The notes below the pieces were generated by a model. The model made no database searches, was not told the origin of the DNA, and worked only from the letters and a program-made list of their open reading frames with translations. Both the position numbers and the translations under genes were made by a program. A stretch of 52,923 nt of DNA from assembly GCA_003278195.1 (NCBI GenBank), contig QCGE01000011.1, positions 1 through 52,923 on the forward strand, written 5' to 3'. Every line of letters starts with the position of its first letter. Positions within the stretch are counted from its first letter, which is position 1. This document shows, one piece after another, positions 27,490 through 36,731 of the stretch. Origin of the DNA: Prochlorococcus sp. AG-363-P08. GTDB taxonomy: Bacteria; Cyanobacteriota; Cyanobacteriia; PCC-6307; Cyanobiaceae.

Positions 27490-27771
27490 GTGATGAACAC
27501 AGGCGGTCTATCTGATTCAGGGTCAATGTCCCTTTCTGCAAGGGAGATGGAAATCATTGAGCTTGTAGCTAGTGGTCTTACAAACCAAGAAATAGCTGAA
27601 CGGCTAACCATCAGCAAAAGAACTGTGGACAACCATGTAAGCAATATGTTTACAAAAACAGGTTCAAAAAATCGCGTTGCGCTTCTTAACTGGGCTATGG
27701 ATCACGGGAAAATTTGTAGAGATGGATTTAACTGCTGCTCTCTTCCAGATGAAACCTCCTCCGACTGCTAG
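27490..27771 (+). CDS. Stand-alone LuxR-type HTH regulator
   Basis: About 92-93 residues, a GerE/LuxR DNA-binding domain without any receiver or ligand domain. The HTH is seen in SLSAREMEIIELVASGLTNQ, EIAERLTISKRTVDNHVSNM and FTKTGSKNRVALLNWAMDHG. The C-terminus is Cys-rich (CRDGFNCCSLPDETSSDC). An AAGGAGGTGAT at 27484-27494, a near-perfect anti-16S match, overlaps the GTG at 27490 and the ATG at 27493, which is odd spacing. The targets are unknown. The last 44 bases overlap a minus-strand small ORF. Confidence 0.82.
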   Translation: MMNTGGLSDSGSMSLSAREMEIIELVASGLTNQEIAERLTISKRTVDNHVSNMFTKTGSKNRVALLNWAMDHGKICRDGFNCCSLPDETSSDC

Positions 27772-27913
27772 ACGCCTTAAATTCTTGCTCAGGCAAAGAC
27801 ATTAAGGAGCACCCAGCAGATGGCAGATCAAACAACTCTGCATAGGCGATACAAGCCTCCTTATCAGAGCCTATGAATCTAAGGATTCCATCTGTGTCAT
27901 AAAGACCAAACAA
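27728..27913 (-). CDS. Small conserved-looking protein, function unknown
   Basis: 61-residue ORF starting MFGLYDTDGILRFIGSDKEA and rich in aromatic and acidic residues early, Ser/Arg late. I believe similar short proteins occur in other marine picocyanobacteria, but cannot check. The first 45 residues look like a compact fold resembling a PAS-like strand pattern; that is only an impression. Its 3' end overlaps the LuxR-type gene tail by 44 bases, so the last 15 residues are constrained by both strands. It lies 82 bases downstream of the CYTH gene on the same strand. Confidence 0.55.
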   Translation of the reverse strand: MFGLYDTDGILRFIGSDKEACIAYAELFDLPSAGCSLMSLPEQEFKASSSRRRFHLEESSS

Positions 27914-27995
27914 ACCGCACTCCTAGAAGAATCGGACAAACCAGAAAGAAAAACTTGCTGGAAATATAAAGAGAATCTAAAGGAAAGAAGTGCTC

Positions 27996-28496
27996 CTAGT
28001 CAAAAAACCTTTTCTTTCGCTGCTCCACGGGCCATTGAGAGATAGGTTTTTTAGCTAAAAAAGCATTACTCATCTGGGAGTCACCGGTGATTTCCATCCC
28101 ACACCAGTCTGGAATTGCAAACACCGACTTAACAGATGGAATCTCGATTTCAGCAAGCACAAGAGGGTAATTCTCGCCCTCGAAGCAATCAACAACCCAA
28201 TCACCACCCTCTTGATTTAATTCATAGCGTTTCTTGACTAAACGATCCTCGGACAAATTCCAAAGTTCTTCTGCATCTGCCAAAGGAATCAAATATTCAA
28301 ACTCATGCCGAATAATTCCTACTGATGGCGCCTTTAGCGTCAACCAAGCTTTCTCCCCCACATGAATCCTAACCCTCACAGTGAGGCCATTTTCAGCAGA
28401 TACTAGATAACACTGATGAAATAATTTACCTGGACCAGCATGCTCTTTCCAGCCTTCGGAGCAAACCAAAAAACGTCTCTCAATCTCCAATCCCAT
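27996..28496 (-). CDS. CYTH-domain protein (triphosphatase-like)
   Basis: 166-residue CYTH-superfamily protein from ATG at 28496. It opens MGLEIERRFLV, the ExExR/K metal-binding signature, and continues with QCYLVSAENGLTVRVRIHVG, AWLTLKAPSVGIIRHEFEYL, LVKKRYEL, WVVDCFEG and LVLAEIEIPS, placing the acidic and basic residues around a tunnel-shaped active site. Stand-alone bacterial CYTH proteins are usually triphosphatases or thiamine-triphosphatase-like; the substrate is unknown. An in-frame start at 28541 would overlap nadK by 28 bases and is less likely. It follows nadK by 17 bases and is probably in the same operon. Confidence 0.85.
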   Translation of the reverse strand: MGLEIERRFLVCSEGWKEHAGPGKLFHQCYLVSAENGLTVRVRIHVGEKAWLTLKAPSVGIIRHEFEYLIPLADAEELWNLSEDRLVKKRYELNQEGGDWVVDCFEGENYPLVLAEIEIPSVKSVFAIPDWCGMEITGDSQMSNAFLAKKPISQWPVEQRKKRFFD

Positions 28497-28513
28497 GAAT
28501 AAACAAGCGCTTG

Positions 28514-29443
28514 TTAATCCTTGACAAAACTTCCTGCCCAATGAAGCTTATGCGTGAGACTTCTGTAATAAGAAGGAGACTGATCAAGTAGCAACATAAT
28601 TGCATGATGAGCTGAACGCTCTACAACACAACATTGACCTGGCTTAAGCAAATCTCCACCAACCCCATCCTTCCAGAGCTTTACTCTTCTAGAAATGTCA
28701 CCTAAAGGCTTAATGACCAACCTTGATCCAGGAGGTACAACTATTGGTCGACTAGAAAGACTCATTGGACATATTGGACAAACAATAATTGCATCAATAC
28801 TCGGATGAAGTATTGGTCCACCAGTCGCCATTGCATATCCAGTGGAACCTGTTGGTGTAGCAAGAATTAATCCATCTCCTCTGTATTGATCAACAATTTC
28901 GCCATCTATTTCCAATTCAAGAGTGCATGTTGGAGAAACCTCATCAGAGTAAACACGCATATAAAAATCATTGAGTGCAAAATGACAATCTGATGGCTCT
29001 TGAAAAGAGGAGTCTCTATTATTTCTACCAACAGATTCATTCACATAACTAGATTGTATATTTGCCTTTAGCATCATTCGTTTTTCAATCAGAAAAGAAT
29101 CTTGTAGTATTTTTTGCCAAAAACTTTCTTCATTAAGAACACGAGAATCATGAGTCAAGAAACCCAGGTGACCGCCAACATTAAAGCTAAGAATTGGGAC
29201 CTGATAAGCAGCAAGGTGACGAGCTGCTCCTAGAACCGTTCCGTCACCTCCCAGCACAATGGCCAGATCTGGCAAAATTGAATTTCCTGATATAACTTCT
29301 GGCAATGGACTGTCATTAAGGCAATTCATAGATATAATTGCTTTTACACCAATAGCCTCAAGTTCTTTAGCGCAATTATTTGCCTGGGTTCTTGCTTGTT
29401 TACTATCAGACCTATATATAATCCAAACCAAATTTAAACGCAT
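28514..29443 (-). CDS. nadK: NAD kinase
   Basis: Phosphorylates NAD to NADP; 309 residues. The diagnostic GGDGT is in [19 protein letters not shown] (about 73-90), followed by [11 protein letters not shown], the substrate-binding ND in [10 protein letters not shown], and [21 protein letters not shown] (about 194-214). Start ATG at 29443, 9 bases after ndhE. It lies in the minus-strand run from gltA through ndhA-I-G-E. NADP supply beside NDH-1 genes is a notable pairing, and many Prochlorococcus and Synechococcus genomes have more than one nadK. Confidence 0.92.
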   Translation of the reverse strand: MRLNLVWIIYRSDSKQARTQANNCAKELEAIGVKAIISMNCLNDSPLPEVISGNSILPDLAIVLGGDGTVLGAARHLAAYQVPILSFNVGGHLGFLTHDSRVLNEESFWQKILQDSFLIEKRMMLKANIQSSYVNESVGRNNRDSSFQEPSDCHFALNDFYMRVYSDEVSPTCTLELEIDGEIVDQYRGDGLILATPTGSTGYAMATGGPILHPSIDAIIVCPICPMSLSSRPIVVPPGSRLVIKPLGDISRRVKLWKDGVGGDLLKPGQCCVVERSAHHAIMLLLDQSPSYYRSLTHKLHWAGSFVKD

Positions 29444-29452
29444 TTCTTTGCC

Positions 29453-29782
29453 CTACCAACGCAAAAGGTTGAAACGCTCCATATCAACAGTTACACGGTT
29501 TCTATAAAGTGATAAAAGTATTGCGAGGCCAACTGCAGCCTCAGCTGCTGCAACAGTAATAACAAAAACGGCAAACACTTGGCCACGAATCAATTCACCA
29601 TCAAGATAAGAAGAAAAAGACATTAAATTAATATTAACTGCATTCAACATTAACTCTATGCTCATCAGAACTCTTACTGCATTTCTACTATTAATCAAGC
29701 CCCATATTCCTATGCAAAATAGGATTGCAGCCACCAAAAGATAAGCTTGAAGTGGGACTTGACCGTTTGAGAAATCTAGCAT
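29453..29782 (-). CDS. ndhE: NDH-1 subunit 4L (NdhE)
   Basis: 109-residue membrane subunit, homologous to NuoK, with three transmembrane helices (about 13-29, 37-58, 68-92). Segments [38 protein letters not shown] (with the conserved Glu of the membrane arm) and [20 protein letters not shown] are typical. ATG at 29782. It sits 33 bases after ndhG and 9 bases before nadK. Confidence 0.95.
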   Translation of the reverse strand: MLDFSNGQVPLQAYLLVAAILFCIGIWGLINSRNAVRVLMSIELMLNAVNINLMSFSSYLDGELIRGQVFAVFVITVAAAEAAVGLAILLSLYRNRVTVDMERFNLLRW

Positions 29783-29815
29783 TTTGGTTATGAAAAATAA
29801 AAGTTAAATAAGCAA

Positions 29816-30418
29816 TCAAGAAATTGATTGATCAGGCAAAAGAGGTGTATCTGACTTCTCTATTAGACCTTGATCTACTGGTTGACCGGTTCCAACATCC
29901 TCTACCAAAACATCTCTCCTTGCAAGTACAATTGCTCCTATCATTGCCATCAACAAAAGAACGGATGCCAATTCGAAAGGGAGGAGATAATCAGTAAAAA
30001 GATGTTCTCCTATCCTTTCAGTTGCCTCCTCTCCTATTGCTGGAGGGCCAGGCAATTCCCAAGGCGTCTTAACAACAACCCTAAACAGCAAGGCTAACAT
30101 CGCGGCACATACACCACCTGAGACAAGCCTCCTTAATTGCAAACCCTCAATAGGCTTCATATTCTCCCTTTTATTAACCAACATAATTGCAAAAATGATC
30201 AAAACATTTACTGCCCCTACATAAACCAAAACTTGAGCTGCCGCAACAAAACTAGCATTTAAAAGTAAATAAAGGCCCGCAACCGCCATAAACACCCCAC
30301 CTAATAAAAAGGCGGAATAAACAATATTTTCTAAAAGAACAACCCCCATTGAACCAGAAACAACAACTGCCGCTAGAACAAGGAAACATATAAGTTCTGT
30401 CGAATTAGAAAGATTCAT
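29816..30418 (-). CDS. ndhG: NDH-1 subunit 6 (NdhG)
   Basis: 200-residue membrane subunit, NuoJ homologue, five transmembrane helices. Key stretch: [20 protein letters not shown] and AIMLVNKRE, typical of the family and containing the region of the pi-bulge helix (about 28-75). The C-terminal 35 residues are hydrophilic and variable. Its ATG at 30418 overlaps the TGA of ndhI (ATGA), so translation is coupled. Confidence 0.95.
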   Translation of the reverse strand: MNLSNSTELICFLVLAAVVVSGSMGVVLLENIVYSAFLLGGVFMAVAGLYLLLNASFVAAAQVLVYVGAVNVLIIFAIMLVNKRENMKPIEGLQLRRLVSGGVCAAMLALLFRVVVKTPWELPGPPAIGEEATERIGEHLFTDYLLPFELASVLLLMAMIGAIVLARRDVLVEDVGTGQPVDQGLIEKSDTPLLPDQSIS

Positions 30419-31074
30419 TCGTGTGAGTTAGTTTCTACTTGAGAATCACTGTTAGGAATTGTCTCCTGGGGAAGTATTTTCATATCTTCCTCATGAGATT
30501 TATCTAGGAGTACTTGAGAAGGAAGTTGTCCTGCCCTAGCCTGATCAGCAGGAACATCATGAGGGTCCATGACACCAGAAGGAAGATAAGCAAGCTCACG
30601 CAATGGCCTTACGGAAGGATCAGTAGTTACACTTGTAGGCAATCGCCCCAAAGCAACATTATCAAAATTCAAACTATGGCGATCAAAAGAAGAAAGTTCA
30701 TATTCCTCAGTCATAGAAAGACAATTTGTAGGACAGTATTCCACACAATTTCCACAAAAAATACAAACCCCAAAATCAATTGAATAATTGCGCAATTCCT
30801 TCTTCTTAGTCTCCTTATTCATTACCCAGTCAACTACTGGGAGATTAATGGGACAAACCCTTACACAAACCTCACAAGCAATGCATTTATCAAATTCATA
30901 ATGGATTCTTCCTCTATATCGTTCCGAAGGAATTAACTTCTCATATGGATACTGAACAGTTATTGGTCTTCGTCTGAGGTGATCAAAAGTTACTGCCAAG
31001 CCCTGAGTCAAATAATTAGCTGCATCTGCAGCATCCTTGGTGTAATCGGCAACCTTCTTTAGGAACCCAAACAT
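30415..31074 (-). CDS. ndhI: NDH-1 subunit I (NdhI), 2 x 4Fe-4S
   Basis: 219-residue iron-sulfur subunit of the NDH-1 peripheral arm, NuoI homologue. Two ferredoxin-like motifs are visible, [16 protein letters not shown] (about 65-80) and [15 protein letters not shown] (about 104-118), each CxxCxxCxxxCP. The N-terminus ([20 protein letters not shown]) is cyanobacterial/plastid type. The C-terminal tail is long and acidic. ATG at 31074. The stop overlaps the ndhG start. Between ndhA and this gene lies a 113-base gap without obvious signals. Confidence 0.95.
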   Translation of the reverse strand: MFGFLKKVADYTKDAADAANYLTQGLAVTFDHLRRRPITVQYPYEKLIPSERYRGRIHYEFDKCIACEVCVRVCPINLPVVDWVMNKETKKKELRNYSIDFGVCIFCGNCVEYCPTNCLSMTEEYELSSFDRHSLNFDNVALGRLPTSVTTDPSVRPLRELAYLPSGVMDPHDVPADQARAGQLPSQVLLDKSHEEDMKILPQETIPNSDSQVETNSHE

Positions 31075-31187
31075 TTCAAGTACCTAGCTCGGACAAAATA
31101 GGACTCTGACCAAATTTTACAAGGGCCTTCATCATTATAGGCAGAATTACTTAAAGTCTTTCAAAGGTTTTGCTCTTTTCATGTCAA

Positions 31188-32348
31188 TCAACCTCCAAAA
31201 GCTATCGGGAAAGTCAACTTAAGTGCTGCTGTAACCAAAAGGTTTACAAGTGATATTGGCAGTAAGAATTTCCAGCCCAAATCGAGTAATTGATCAATTC
31301 TGACTCTTGGAGTCGTCCACCTAAGCAAAATCGCCAGGAAAACAAGTAAATAAGCCTTGAGGACTGTCATAACAATTCCAACTGAACCTGTTATGACTTG
31401 CACAAGGGGTGAGTCCAGAGGCAAGCCCAACCAATTTGACAACCATTCCACAGGTATTGGGAAACCCCATCCGCCTAAATAAAGAACTGAAACTAAAAGA
31501 GCAGATAAAACTAAATTGATATAACTGCCAAGATAAAAAAGTGCAAACTTCATTCCTGCATACTCAGTTTGATATCCAGCTACTAACTCTTCTTCCGCCT
31601 CAGGTAAATCAAAAGGCAATCTTTCACACTCTGCCAAAGCACAAATCCAAAAGATTAAAAACCCAACTGGCTGTCTCCACACATTCCAACTAAGCAAGCC
31701 AACACCATTTTGTTGCTGAACAATATCAACTGTACTTAACGAGTTACTCATCATAACGACTGCTAGAACTGACAATGCAAGAGGTATCTCGTAACTTATT
31801 GACTGAGCAGCGGCTCTTAAACCTCCAAGAAGAGAGTATTTATTATTCGATGCATATCCACTCATTAACAATCCAATAGGCTGAATACTGCTTAAAGAAA
31901 TCCAAAGAAAAATCCCTACTCCAACATTACTTATCAACAAATTCTGACCAAATGGAACTATCAACCAAGACAAAATTACTGGTACTAAGACCAATACAGG
32001 TCCAAGAGTAAATAGCAATCCATCCGCCCTTGCTGGTATTACATCTTCTTTGACCAACAACTTCAATCCATCAGCCAATGGCTGAAGTACACCAAGGGCA
32101 CCTGCATACTCAGGCCCAATTCTCTGCTGTGCTGCTGCTGATATCTTTCGTTCAAGCCAAACCGTGACTAAAACGCCTACAACTGCTGCAAATAAAACAA
32201 GCAACATTGGTAAAGGGAGCCAAAGCAAATGTGCTACTTGCGGAGAAAGGCCTAATCCCTGAAAAACATTAGTAAAGCTGTACTCCAGATCTACGCCTGA
32301 TCCAAGGGTTGCAACTGCATTTGTGGCAAAAGTGATCACCTTGCTCAT
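31188..32348 (-). CDS. ndhA: NDH-1 subunit 1 (NdhA)
   Basis: 386-residue membrane subunit, NuoH homologue, eight or more transmembrane helices; forms the quinone chamber with NdhH. Conserved pieces: [60 protein letters not shown] (acidic quinone-site loop), [20 protein letters not shown] and [23 protein letters not shown] at 32348, 17 bases downstream of gltA. Confidence 0.95.
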   Translation of the reverse strand: MSKVITFATNAVATLGSGVDLEYSFTNVFQGLGLSPQVAHLLWLPLPMLLVLFAAVVGVLVTVWLERKISAAAQQRIGPEYAGALGVLQPLADGLKLLVKEDVIPARADGLLFTLGPVLVLVPVILSWLIVPFGQNLLISNVGVGIFLWISLSSIQPIGLLMSGYASNNKYSLLGGLRAAAQSISYEIPLALSVLAVVMMSNSLSTVDIVQQQNGVGLLSWNVWRQPVGFLIFWICALAECERLPFDLPEAEEELVAGYQTEYAGMKFALFYLGSYINLVLSALLVSVLYLGGWGFPIPVEWLSNWLGLPLDSPLVQVITGSVGIVMTVLKAYLLVFLAILLRWTTPRVRIDQLLDLGWKFLLPISLVNLLVTAALKLTFPIAFGG

Positions 32349-32365
32349 GGCTTTAATAATTCAAC

Positions 32366-33532
32366 TTAAGCATCTATTGAGTTAGATCGCTCCTCAAGCG
32401 GAAGCCAAGCTCGTTTTTGTGCGCCTGTATAAATCTGAGAAGGCCTAAAAATTCTATTTGCCCCTAGTTGTTCCTTCCAATGTGCCAACCAACCAGCCAC
32501 ACGTGATATTGCAAATACAGGTGTAAAAAGATCCCTCGGGATCCCAAGTTTCCGATATACCAAGCCAGAGTAAAAATCAACGTTTGGATATATCCCTTTT
32601 GGGCCTAATCGAGTTGAGGCTTCCTCCTCAAGAGCAGTTGCTACTTCATACATGTCATCTTTGCCAAATCTCGCAAACATCTCTTCAGCAAGACACTGCA
32701 AAATAGATGCTCGTGGATCTTTAACTCTGTATTCACGATGACCAAATCCCATAATCTTGCGCTTTTTAGAAATAGCGTTATCTAAAAAATCTCCTGCTCC
32801 ATCAGCTTTTTCAATCTCTTCCAACATTGCCAAAACATCCTCATTTGCTCCACCATGCAAAGGACCCGCCAGAGTTCCTACGGCTGATGCAACAACTGCA
32901 TAGGGATCAGTCAATGTACTTGCAGTAACACGTGCACTGAAAGTACTTGCATTCAAACTATGTTCAGCATGAAGTATCAAACATCTATCAAAAATACGGG
33001 CAGCAAGAGGGTCAGGTTCTCGTTCTGTAAGCATGTATAGAAAATTGGCTGAATAAGCAAGGTCATCTCTAGGCTGAATTGGATCCTGACCTTTACGAAT
33101 TAACTGAAAAGCAGCAACCATTGTTGGTATCTTTGCAATTAGTCTCACTACTGCGTCATAAATATATTGCGGCTTATCAATCGCCCTACGAGAATAAAAG
33201 AGGCCTAGAGATGCAGCACTTGCCTGCAAAGCATCCATAGGATGCCCAGTAGCAGGAAAACATTTCAACATATCTCGAACTCGAAAGCTCACTCTTCTAT
33301 GCATTTGAACCTGAGCTTCAAATTCACGTAATTGATCTTGCGTAGGCAACTCACCCCATATCAATAAATAAGCAGTTTCCAAAAAAGTACTATGTGCAGC
33401 TAATTCTTCAATGGGATATCCGCGATAAGTCAAATTCCCATTCAATCCATCAATATCACAAATAGCTGAATGAGTAACAGGAACACCCTCTAGTCCAGGG
33501 CGAAACAATATTTCTGAGGTTTCTTTACTCAT
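32366..33532 (-). CDS. gltA: Citrate synthase
   Basis: Condenses acetyl-CoA and oxaloacetate to citrate, entry to the incomplete TCA route feeding 2-oxoglutarate for nitrogen assimilation. 388 residues from ATG at 33532; GTG at 33541 is three codons longer. Catalytic His and surrounding residues are visible in LHAEHSLNASTFSARV and IMGFGHREYRVKDPRA, with LAGPLHGGANEDVLAML between them. The ~390-residue length fits the short, dimeric (type I-like) class. It precedes ndhA by 17 bases, so a gltA-ndhAIGE transcript is likely. Confidence 0.95.
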   Translation of the reverse strand: MSKETSEILFRPGLEGVPVTHSAICDIDGLNGNLTYRGYPIEELAAHSTFLETAYLLIWGELPTQDQLREFEAQVQMHRRVSFRVRDMLKCFPATGHPMDALQASAASLGLFYSRRAIDKPQYIYDAVVRLIAKIPTMVAAFQLIRKGQDPIQPRDDLAYSANFLYMLTEREPDPLAARIFDRCLILHAEHSLNASTFSARVTASTLTDPYAVVASAVGTLAGPLHGGANEDVLAMLEEIEKADGAGDFLDNAISKKRKIMGFGHREYRVKDPRASILQCLAEEMFARFGKDDMYEVATALEEEASTRLGPKGIYPNVDFYSGLVYRKLGIPRDLFTPVFAISRVAGWLAHWKEQLGANRIFRPSQIYTGAQKRAWLPLEERSNSIDA

Positions 33533-33601
33533 TTCAGCCACCTAGTCATTTCTCAACAAGAGAGAAGGTTTAAAACTCAACCTAAGAATAAAACCTCGTT
33601 A

Positions 33602-35215
33602 CTACCCCAAGGTAAGTCGGGCCAGCAAAAGAAGTCCGGAAATTTCTTCACCCTTATCAAAAGCCCCCATAGCAATCACCCCACCTTGAACACTTGAACG
33701 AAATGATCGACCTGCAAGAGCTTGTAGCAATTTCCAAGGCGCCCAACTCTCCAACTGTTCTCTTGTGGGATTAGCACCTAAGGCAATTAGTTCTGTAAAA
33801 GAATTTTCATCTGATCTGCTAATTGCTTTTAATTGTTTAAGTAGAGGCTCTAAATCATTATGTTGCTTTCTTTGTTGAAGCGCAGCAATTGTTTCACCCC
33901 ACCATGAGTAATCAGAACTTTCTTCCAAGGCAAGAGCAAGTTGAGTATCCAAAATTCTTTCACCTTGCCTAAACTTCGTTGAGAATTTTGTCCACACCTT
34001 AAGATTATCTTCTTCAGAACTTACATCTGACTGAAACATTCCTTCTTTGACAAGAGCCTCATCAATATCTGAAACTAGAGTATTGGATGGTTCCATACCA
34101 ATTACCCAGCCTTTTGGCTCTTGAAGCCATATAATTGGTCCTTTATCAATACTTTGAATTGTTTTCAAAGAAAGATTGTTTTCTCTATTTAATTCAGGAA
34201 GAAGTTTAGAGCCAATAAGTTTATAATCAAGGGATTCCTTATTTGAATCAAATAAAAGCTTAGGTGTAGATGAAACACCTATGATTTCAGCAGGTCCTCC
34301 AGCTTCTTCTAGCAATGGAATAATGTCTATAGAAGGAATATTAAATTCATTAGAAGGTCTATCAAAAGGTAATTTTCCCTCTAAAATAAGCTCGGATCCA
34401 TCGATTCTTATCCCAGCTACTAATTCTTTGATGGCGCCTTTCTCACTAAAAGAAAGTGGAAACTGAAGCAAAGGAGTTAAAGCCTTTGGGGATGCAATAA
34501 CTATTGCATTTGCATTATGAAGATTTTCTAATGAAGATATTAATTCCTGATCTCTTAATTGTTGCCTTTCTGGTAATTCAGAAACATCTATAGCTTGCTC
34601 AAGAACAGACCTTCGAGATGTAATTAGAGCAAGGTTTTCATCAACTAAAGTTGAAGAAATAGGTTGTTGATTTTTGCCATTTAGTGGACTTTGCAAAGTA
34701 GTCAATTCCTTATCCTTATAAGTATTAATATCCAGATCTTTTTCTTCCAAACTACGTTTCTTCCAAAAAGCCTCTAAGAATTCTTTAGCTCCACCCTTGT
34801 TTCTACTTGATAAAGCTAAAAGCCATCCCAATGGCTCTTGCTCTCCCTCTGGCTCCAAGATTGTCAAACTAATATCACTACCCAACCAGTCTTGCAACTC
34901 TGAATCAAAGTCAATCCCTGCAAGTGAAAAGGAGCCATCACGCAGCCTTTTAATGGCTTCTCGCGCGTCGTTTCTTCTTTTGGGAGCCACAACAGCCTCT
35001 GCATATGCAGGCAAACTGCTGGGCTCCATAAACCAATGCAAAGTTAATAAAGAATCCCTAGATACATATTCCGCAGCCCTAGGCAACTGCAATGACCGAA
35101 AATCAGCTGCACGAAGTGGACTATGAAAAACCATTGCAAAGCCAAATCCAAGGGTCGCCAACAAGAAAACAAGCAAGCTGGCAATTAATGCAATAAAGAA
35201 GGAGCGAGCCTTCAT
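33602..35215 (-). CDS. DUF3352 membrane-anchored protein, function unknown
   Basis: 537-residue protein of the cyanobacterial DUF3352 family. An N-terminal hydrophobic helix (about 7-30, FFIALIASLLVFLLATLGFG) acts as a signal anchor, and the rest is a large soluble domain, presumably periplasmic or lumenal. No catalytic motif is recognised. Conserved-looking segments are YVSRDSLLTLHWFMEPSSLP near residue 50 and a C-terminal RSSVQGGVIAMGAFDKG. ATG at 35215. gltA lies 69 bases downstream on the same strand, and a rhodanese gene is divergent 50 bases upstream. Confidence 0.8.
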   Translation of the reverse strand: MKARSFFIALIASLLVFLLATLGFGFAMVFHSPLRAADFRSLQLPRAAEYVSRDSLLTLHWFMEPSSLPAYAEAVVAPKRRNDAREAIKRLRDGSFSLAGIDFDSELQDWLGSDISLTILEPEGEQEPLGWLLALSSRNKGGAKEFLEAFWKKRSLEEKDLDINTYKDKELTTLQSPLNGKNQQPISSTLVDENLALITSRRSVLEQAIDVSELPERQQLRDQELISSLENLHNANAIVIASPKALTPLLQFPLSFSEKGAIKELVAGIRIDGSELILEGKLPFDRPSNEFNIPSIDIIPLLEEAGGPAEIIGVSSTPKLLFDSNKESLDYKLIGSKLLPELNRENNLSLKTIQSIDKGPIIWLQEPKGWVIGMEPSNTLVSDIDEALVKEGMFQSDVSSEEDNLKVWTKFSTKFRQGERILDTQLALALEESSDYSWWGETIAALQQRKQHNDLEPLLKQLKAISRSDENSFTELIALGANPTREQLESWAPWKLLQALAGRSFRSSVQGGVIAMGAFDKGEEISGLLLLARLTLG

Positions 35216-35265
35216 TGATTTAACAAGTGTCCGGTAAGAATATCTTTAACCATTAAGTTCCAAAA

Positions 35266-35646
35266 GTGGCTATCAATCATCAAAATAAACAGATGGACAA
35301 AATGCAACCCCAAAGAATTTCACCAAAAGAATTGCATGAATGGATCAAAAATGGTTCTCCAGAACCTGTACTAATAGACGTGCGAGAACCTGAAGAACTA
35401 GCAATTGCAGCTTTCCCTGAAAATGTAATTCACCTTCCCCTAAGTCAAAGCAGCATTTGGGTGAAAAATTTGGGTGAAAAAATACCTACTGAAGAGCCAT
35501 TAATAATTATTTGCCATAAAGGGATTCGCAGTTGGAACTTTGGTACATGGCTTCTACAGCAAAAGCTCAGATATGACGTTTGGAATCTCGAGGGAGGTAT
35601 TGACGCTTGGAGCTTTGAGATAGACCCAAAAACCCCTCGCTATTAA
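35266..35646 (+). CDS. Rhodanese-like single-domain protein
   Basis: Up to 126 residues, one rhodanese domain. The active-site loop CHKGIRSW (about 86-93) keeps the catalytic Cys, and the domain begins VLIDVREPEELAIAAFPENV and ends VWNLEGGIDAWSFEIDP. The domain could bind or move sulfur; the partner is not visible. GTG at 35266 is the outer start; ATG at 35293 or 35302 (MQPQRISPKELHEW) are likelier because the domain follows directly. It is divergent from the DUF3352 gene. hrcA follows 79 bases downstream. Confidence 0.85.
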   Translation: MAINHQNKQMDKMQPQRISPKELHEWIKNGSPEPVLIDVREPEELAIAAFPENVIHLPLSQSSIWVKNLGEKIPTEEPLIIICHKGIRSWNFGTWLLQQKLRYDVWNLEGGIDAWSFEIDPKTPRY

Positions 35647-35725
35647 TAGCTCTTACAGATTTTCTTGAAAAAATCAGTTAAGAAGATATTTAACCTAATA
35701 GCATCAAGAGAACCAACAAAAACAA

Positions 35726-36724
35726 TTGGAGACTCTGTCCATACGGCAACAAAAGGTGCTGCGTGCAACGGTGCACCACTATGTAGACACAATCGAGCCC
35801 GTAAGCAGTAAAACCCTAGTACGTAGATTCGGATTACAAGAAAGTGCTGCAACTGTAAGGTCAGCGATGGGAGCTCTTGAGCAGCGAGGCTTCTTGACAC
35901 AACCTCATATATCTGCAGGACGCGTTCCCAGTCCTCGTGGTTATAGGCACTACGTTGACTGTCTTTTACCTCCTCCAGGGACAGCGGTTAATCACCTCGA
36001 AAAAGAATTAACTCGTTTAAGCCTTAAATGGGCTGCTCTTGATGATTTCCTTTGGCAAATCGCCAAAAGGCTTACAGACTTCACAGGCCTCATGAGCCTA
36101 ATAACAAAGCCCTCAAGAACAAAAACAACTCTTCAAGAAGTTCGGCTAGTTAGAAGCGATAATCGTTTATTAGTAATGCTTGTTGAAAACTCAAGTCAAG
36201 CCAATCTTCTAAATCTCCGACTACCGCATGAAATGATAAATGAGCTTGAAGGATTAGAAGCCTGGACTAAAAACCAACTTATAAAATCAGGAGATGGAAA
36301 ACTAAACTGGAAAAGTTTACCAAGGCATTTAATTACAAGCGGATCTTTTCTAAAAGAAGCTATTGATAATCACAGGGAAGCAAAAGTTAATTCAGAAGAA
36401 GATCCTTTATTTCATGGAATCTCACAACTCATTTCTCAACCTGAATTCAATGAAAGCAATAGCTTCAAGCCACTTCTTGAATTAATTGATCGCAAGCCAA
36501 AAGCTGTTATTCCACTCAATAAAGCTCAGAAAAATGGAGTATGGATAGGTGACGAACATCCAGAAAAGGCCCTGGCTGAATGTTCTGTTGTTCAAGCAAC
36601 TTATTTTGGTTCCTCAGAAAGCGTTGGACAAGTTGCATTAATAGGACCAACGCGAATGGCTTATTCAACGGCGATAGCAGCCGTTAGCAAAGTTGCTAAG
36701 CACTTAGAAAGAAGGCTCAATTAA
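35726..36724 (+). CDS. hrcA: Heat-inducible transcription repressor HrcA
   Basis: 332-residue repressor that binds the CIRCE element of groESL-type operons. N-terminal winged helix (LSIRQQKVLRATVHHYVDTI, then EPVSSKTLVRRFGLQESAAT and VRSAMGALEQRGFLTQPH) is followed by SAGRVPSPRGYRHYVD and the GAF-like/dimer domain, ending VALIGPTRMAYSTAIAAVSK, the usual HrcA C-terminal. Start TTG at 35726. No CIRCE-like inverted repeat is seen in the 79-base upstream gap, so it does not obviously regulate itself. It converges on trpB with 7 bases between stops. Confidence 0.93.
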   Translation: METLSIRQQKVLRATVHHYVDTIEPVSSKTLVRRFGLQESAATVRSAMGALEQRGFLTQPHISAGRVPSPRGYRHYVDCLLPPPGTAVNHLEKELTRLSLKWAALDDFLWQIAKRLTDFTGLMSLITKPSRTKTTLQEVRLVRSDNRLLVMLVENSSQANLLNLRLPHEMINELEGLEAWTKNQLIKSGDGKLNWKSLPRHLITSGSFLKEAIDNHREAKVNSEEDPLFHGISQLISQPEFNESNSFKPLLELIDRKPKAVIPLNKAQKNGVWIGDEHPEKALAECSVVQATYFGSSESVGQVALIGPTRMAYSTAIAAVSKVAKHLERRLN

Positions 36725-36731
36725 CAATCAA

